A DNA stretch of 64,000 nt from assembly GCF_012273515.2 (NCBI RefSeq), contig NZ_CP050975.2, forward strand, positions 3,162,001 to 3,226,000. The letters run 5' to 3'. Under the pieces are notes generated by a model, which saw only the letters and a program-made list of their open reading frames with translations, did not search any database and was not told the DNA's origin. Source of the stretch: Streptomyces sp. RPA4-2. Lineage in GTDB: Bacteria > Actinomycetota > Actinomycetes > Streptomycetales > Streptomycetaceae. This document shows, piece after piece, positions 61,890-64,000 of this stretch (within the stretch, counting starts at the first letter, position 1; every line of letters starts with the position of its first letter). A program made the position numbers and the translations under genes.

Positions 61890-63505
61890 ACGAGGCCCTG
61901 CCCGACGTCCCGGAGGTCCGCGTCGTCGGACTTCCGCAGCTCACGTCGGGTTTCGACCTGGTTGAACGGCTCGATCTGCCCATGCACCTCAAGGTGCACG
62001 GGCCGCTCGAGCCGATGGGCGGTGAACAGCTCGCGGGCCTCGCCGAGGCCATCAACCTGAAGGGCCGCGGCGGCGCGGGCTTCCCCTTCGCCAAGAAACT
62101 GCGCTCGGTCGCCGAGTCGGCCATCAGCAAGGGCATCAGGCCCGTGGTGGTCGTCAACGGAAGCGAGGACGAACCCGCCTGCCGCAAGGACACGGTGCTC
62201 ATCAACCGTGCCCCGCACCTCATCCTGGACGGAGCCCTGCTGGCGGCGGAGGCCATGGGCGCGCGCACCCTGGTCATCGGCGTGACGCGTGAGTCCACCC
62301 AGAGGTCCATGGAGGCCGCGCTGGCCGAGCGCGGCCTGAGCGACCGGCGCGGATCGCCGCTTCGCGCGCGCGTGCAGCGCAATCCGGTACGCATGGTGAC
62401 CGGGGCCGCGGCCTCGCTCATCCGCTCCATCGACGGCGGCCCGGCCATCCCGCCCGGCCGCAAGATCAGCGCGTCGCAGACCGGCGTCGGCGGCGCGCCC
62501 ACGCTGCTGTCGAACGCCGAGACGTTCGCGCAGCTGGCCATCGCCGCCCGCATCGGCCCCGACCGCTACCGCAACACCGGCCTGTACGACGAGCCCGGCA
62601 CCGTCATGCTCACCGTCTCCGGCGCGGTCGCGCGCCCCATGGTGATCGAGGTTCCGACCGGCGTACCGCTGCGGTACGTGCTCCAGCTCGCCGGTGCCCC
62701 GCCCATGCCGCAGGGCGTGCTGACCGGCGGCTACCACGGCAAGTGGCTGGACGCGGCGACTGTCAACGAGGCGATCGTCTCGCGCAACAACCTGGACGCC
62801 GTGGGCGGCGCGCTCGGCGCCGGCGCGATCCTCCCGATCACCCAGGAGACGTGCCCGCTGGGCGAGTCGCTCCGAGTGGCGCAGTGGCTGGCCGAGGAGA
62901 GCGCGGGACAGTGCGGTCCCTGCTACCTCGGCCTGCCCGCCGCGGCGCGCGGTCTGGAGGACATCCTCAACGGCGGTGGTCCGGCCGCCCTGGAGGCCGT
63001 GAAGCAGGTCGCCAAGGCCGTGAAGCGACGCGGCGCGTGCTCCCACCCGGACGGCTCGGCGATGTTCATCGAGTCGACGATCAAGGCGTTCACCGACGAC
63101 CTCGCCGCGCACGTCCTCGGAAACGGGTGCGGAAGGCCCGTGGAGGGCGTTCTGCCGCTCTTCGAGGGCGGCCAGACCCCGACGGGCATCCCGGGCGGCC
63201 AGGCGCTGGAGGAGGCGGGCCCCAGCCGCCAGAAGATCTACGTCGACTGGACGCTGTGCCGCGGGCACGGCCTGTGCGCGGACATCCTTCCCGAGGTCTT
63301 CGAGCTCGGCGCGGACGGGTTCCCCACCGTCGCGCAGGCGCAGGTCCCCCGGTACGCGGAGGCGAAGGCGCTGCGGGCCGTACGCCGCTGCCCGGCGCTC
63401 GCCCTGCGCATCGAGGAGGACACCAGATCCTCCGCCCCGGCACGCAACAACCTGCCGGTGCTGTCCCAGCGCCGTGGCCGCCGGGCGCTCGGCAGCGGCC
63501 GCTGA
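61886..63505 (+). CDS. NuoF-like flavoprotein fused to a 3Fe-4S-type ferredoxin
   Basis: 539 residues. The N-terminal part matches the 51-kDa Complex I subunit: NLKGRGGAGFPFAKKL (58-72; NADH/FMN site), VVNGSEDEPACRKDTVL (90-105), a SLBB stretch and an iron-sulfur helical part with C343-x2-C346 and C385. The first Cys of the usual NuoF SCGxCxPC is A340. The C-terminal ferredoxin (448-510) has C458-x2-H461-x2-C464 ... C502-P, the pattern of P450-associated 3Fe-4S ferredoxins. Both clusters therefore have three Cys ligands. GTG start overlaps the membrane partner. Not part of a nuo operon. Terminator follows at 63513. Confidence 0.88.
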   Translation: MNEALPDVPEVRVVGLPQLTSGFDLVERLDLPMHLKVHGPLEPMGGEQLAGLAEAINLKGRGGAGFPFAKKLRSVAESAISKGIRPVVVVNGSEDEPACRKDTVLINRAPHLILDGALLAAEAMGARTLVIGVTRESTQRSMEAALAERGLSDRRGSPLRARVQRNPVRMVTGAAASLIRSIDGGPAIPPGRKISASQTGVGGAPTLLSNAETFAQLAIAARIGPDRYRNTGLYDEPGTVMLTVSGAVARPMVIEVPTGVPLRYVLQLAGAPPMPQGVLTGGYHGKWLDAATVNEAIVSRNNLDAVGGALGAGAILPITQETCPLGESLRVAQWLAEESAGQCGPCYLGLPAAARGLEDILNGGGPAALEAVKQVAKAVKRRGACSHPDGSAMFIESTIKAFTDDLAAHVLGNGCGRPVEGVLPLFEGGQTPTGIPGGQALEEAGPSRQKIYVDWTLCRGHGLCADILPEVFELGADGFPTVAQAQVPRYAEAKALRAVRRCPALALRIEEDTRSSAPARNNLPVLSQRRGRRALGSGR

Positions 63506-63512
63506 ACACCAC

Positions 63513-63547
63513 GAAGGCGGGCCACCCGGATCGGGTGGCCCGCCTTC
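63513..63547. terminator. Strong bidirectional terminator
   Basis: A perfect 15-bp stem (63513-63527 with 63533-63547, arms beginning gaaggcgggccaccc) and a five-base loop, between the redox operon and the convergent tRNA. Confidence 0.88.
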
Positions 63548-63555
63548 AGATCCTG

Positions 63556-63628
63556 TGGAGCTAAGGAGAATTGAACTCCTGACCTCCTGCATGCCATGCA
63601 GGCGCTCTACCAACTGAGCTATAGCCCC
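63556..63628 (-). tRNA. tRNA-Ala, anticodon GGC
   Basis: 73 nt. Acceptor GGGGCTA/TAGCTCC with A73 (one G-T pair), D-arm AGCTCAGTTGGTAGAGC, anticodon stem CCTGC/GCAGG with loop ATGGCAT giving GGC, T-arm AGGAG-TTCAATT-CTCCT. CCA is not encoded. Confidence 0.95.
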
Positions 63629-63738
63629 TTGTTCTGCTCCGCCCGGTCTCCCCGGCGGCGAAGCAAACATTACACGGTCCTCCCCGTGCACCACCAAATC
63701 GATTCCGCACCGCTCGGACAATACGGACATGCGGGATA

Positions 63739-64000
63739 GTGTCGGACTCCGTGACCGTGATCGCCCTCCCCCGTGTCCGCCGCCACGCGTCCGTCGCCCT
63801 GGGGGTATGCCTGTTGTCGTTCGCCGCCTTCTGGTGCGCGCAACGGGCCGCGCACGTGTCGATGATCGACCTGACGGTGTACCGGGCGGAGGGCGCGACC
63901 GTCCGCGCGGGCGGCGACCTCTACGCGCTGCGCACGACCGAGGCCCATCTGCCCACCACCTACCCGCCGTTCGCCGCCCTGCTGTTCACACCGCTGACCC
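63739..64000 (+). CDS. GT87-like polyprenol-phosphate mannosyltransferase (3' end outside window)
   Basis: At least 87 codons, open at the right edge. An N-terminal membrane helix (ASVALGVCLLSFAAFWCAQ), then DLTVYRAEGATVRAGGDLYAL and TTYPPFAALLFTPLT, the DLxVY ... YPPxxAL pattern of family GT87/DUF2029 integral membrane mannosyltransferases. Start is GTG at 63739 or 63751; for the latter a -10-like TAGTGT lies eight bases upstream. Confidence 0.78.
   Translation, partial: MSDSVTVIALPRVRRHASVALGVCLLSFAAFWCAQRAAHVSMIDLTVYRAEGATVRAGGDLYALRTTEAHLPTTYPPFAALLFTPLT

Overview
The window is very GC-rich, densely coded actinobacterial DNA. The gene content and order (leuA ... era, phoH-ybeY-corC, hrcA-dnaJ2, hemW, lepA-rpsT, holA, comEA-comEC, leuS) match my memory of the conserved core of a Streptomyces chromosome. 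GTG and TTG starts, 4-base ATGA/GTGA overlaps between consecutive genes, a CIRCE element before hrcA and Leu leader peptides before leuA and leuS fit that assignment. I see no integrase, transposase, CRISPR array, rRNA or prophage. The single tRNA is tRNA-Ala(GGC) near the right end.

Layout. 1-4459: two ATPases of a peptide-family ABC importer, a DapA/NanA-family aldolase and a convergent secreted sialidase, probably the right end of a sialic-acid uptake and breakdown locus. 4533-7266: a zinc-ribbon/TerB-like protein, then leuA with a 15-residue Leu-rich leader peptide. 7500-12397: an M4 metallopeptidase with its small adjacent inhibitor-like gene, a GH1 glycosidase coupled to an MFS sugar transporter, and a GNAT acetyltransferase. 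12709-15943: a surface-protein cluster (small exported protein, WxL-like protein, DUF916-type anchor). 15837-16175: a P-II signal protein not linked to amtB. 16444-22733: era, then the RNA-maturation block (dead cytidine deaminase, MmcQ/YjbR, CorC, YbeY, PhoH) and a PfkB sugar kinase. 23036-32504: MFS transporter, adenine-deaminase-like enzyme, RNase Z, HIT protein, tricorn protease, VOC protein, RsmE and nitronate monooxygenase. 32629-37907: dnaJ2-hrcA under CIRCE, an MBL hydrolase, a DUF3097 Toprim-like protein and an internally duplicated membrane protein. 37935-42777: hemW, a SpoIIE-type phosphatase, the shrunken remains of a giant multi-HAMP hybrid kinase and an intact response regulator. 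42938-57000: acyl-CoA ligase, lepA, rpsT, holA, a YceI-like protein, arylamine N-acetyltransferase, comEC, comEA and DegV. 57267-60318: leuS with its own Leu leader peptide and attenuator. 60579-63505: a two-gene membrane redox module. 63556-64000: tRNA-Ala and the start of a GT87-like glycosyltransferase.

How genes work together. leuA (leucine synthesis) and leuS (leucine charging) each carry a Leu-codon leader, so both probably sense charged tRNA-Leu. The most intriguing unit is 60579-63505: a bis-heme, ferric-reductase/NOX-like membrane protein translationally coupled to a NuoF-like flavoprotein fused to a P450-type ferredoxin. The WxL/DUF916 cluster and the decayed multi-HAMP kinase between intact partners also deserve attention. 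Functions are inferred from motifs and family memory only; no database search was run.
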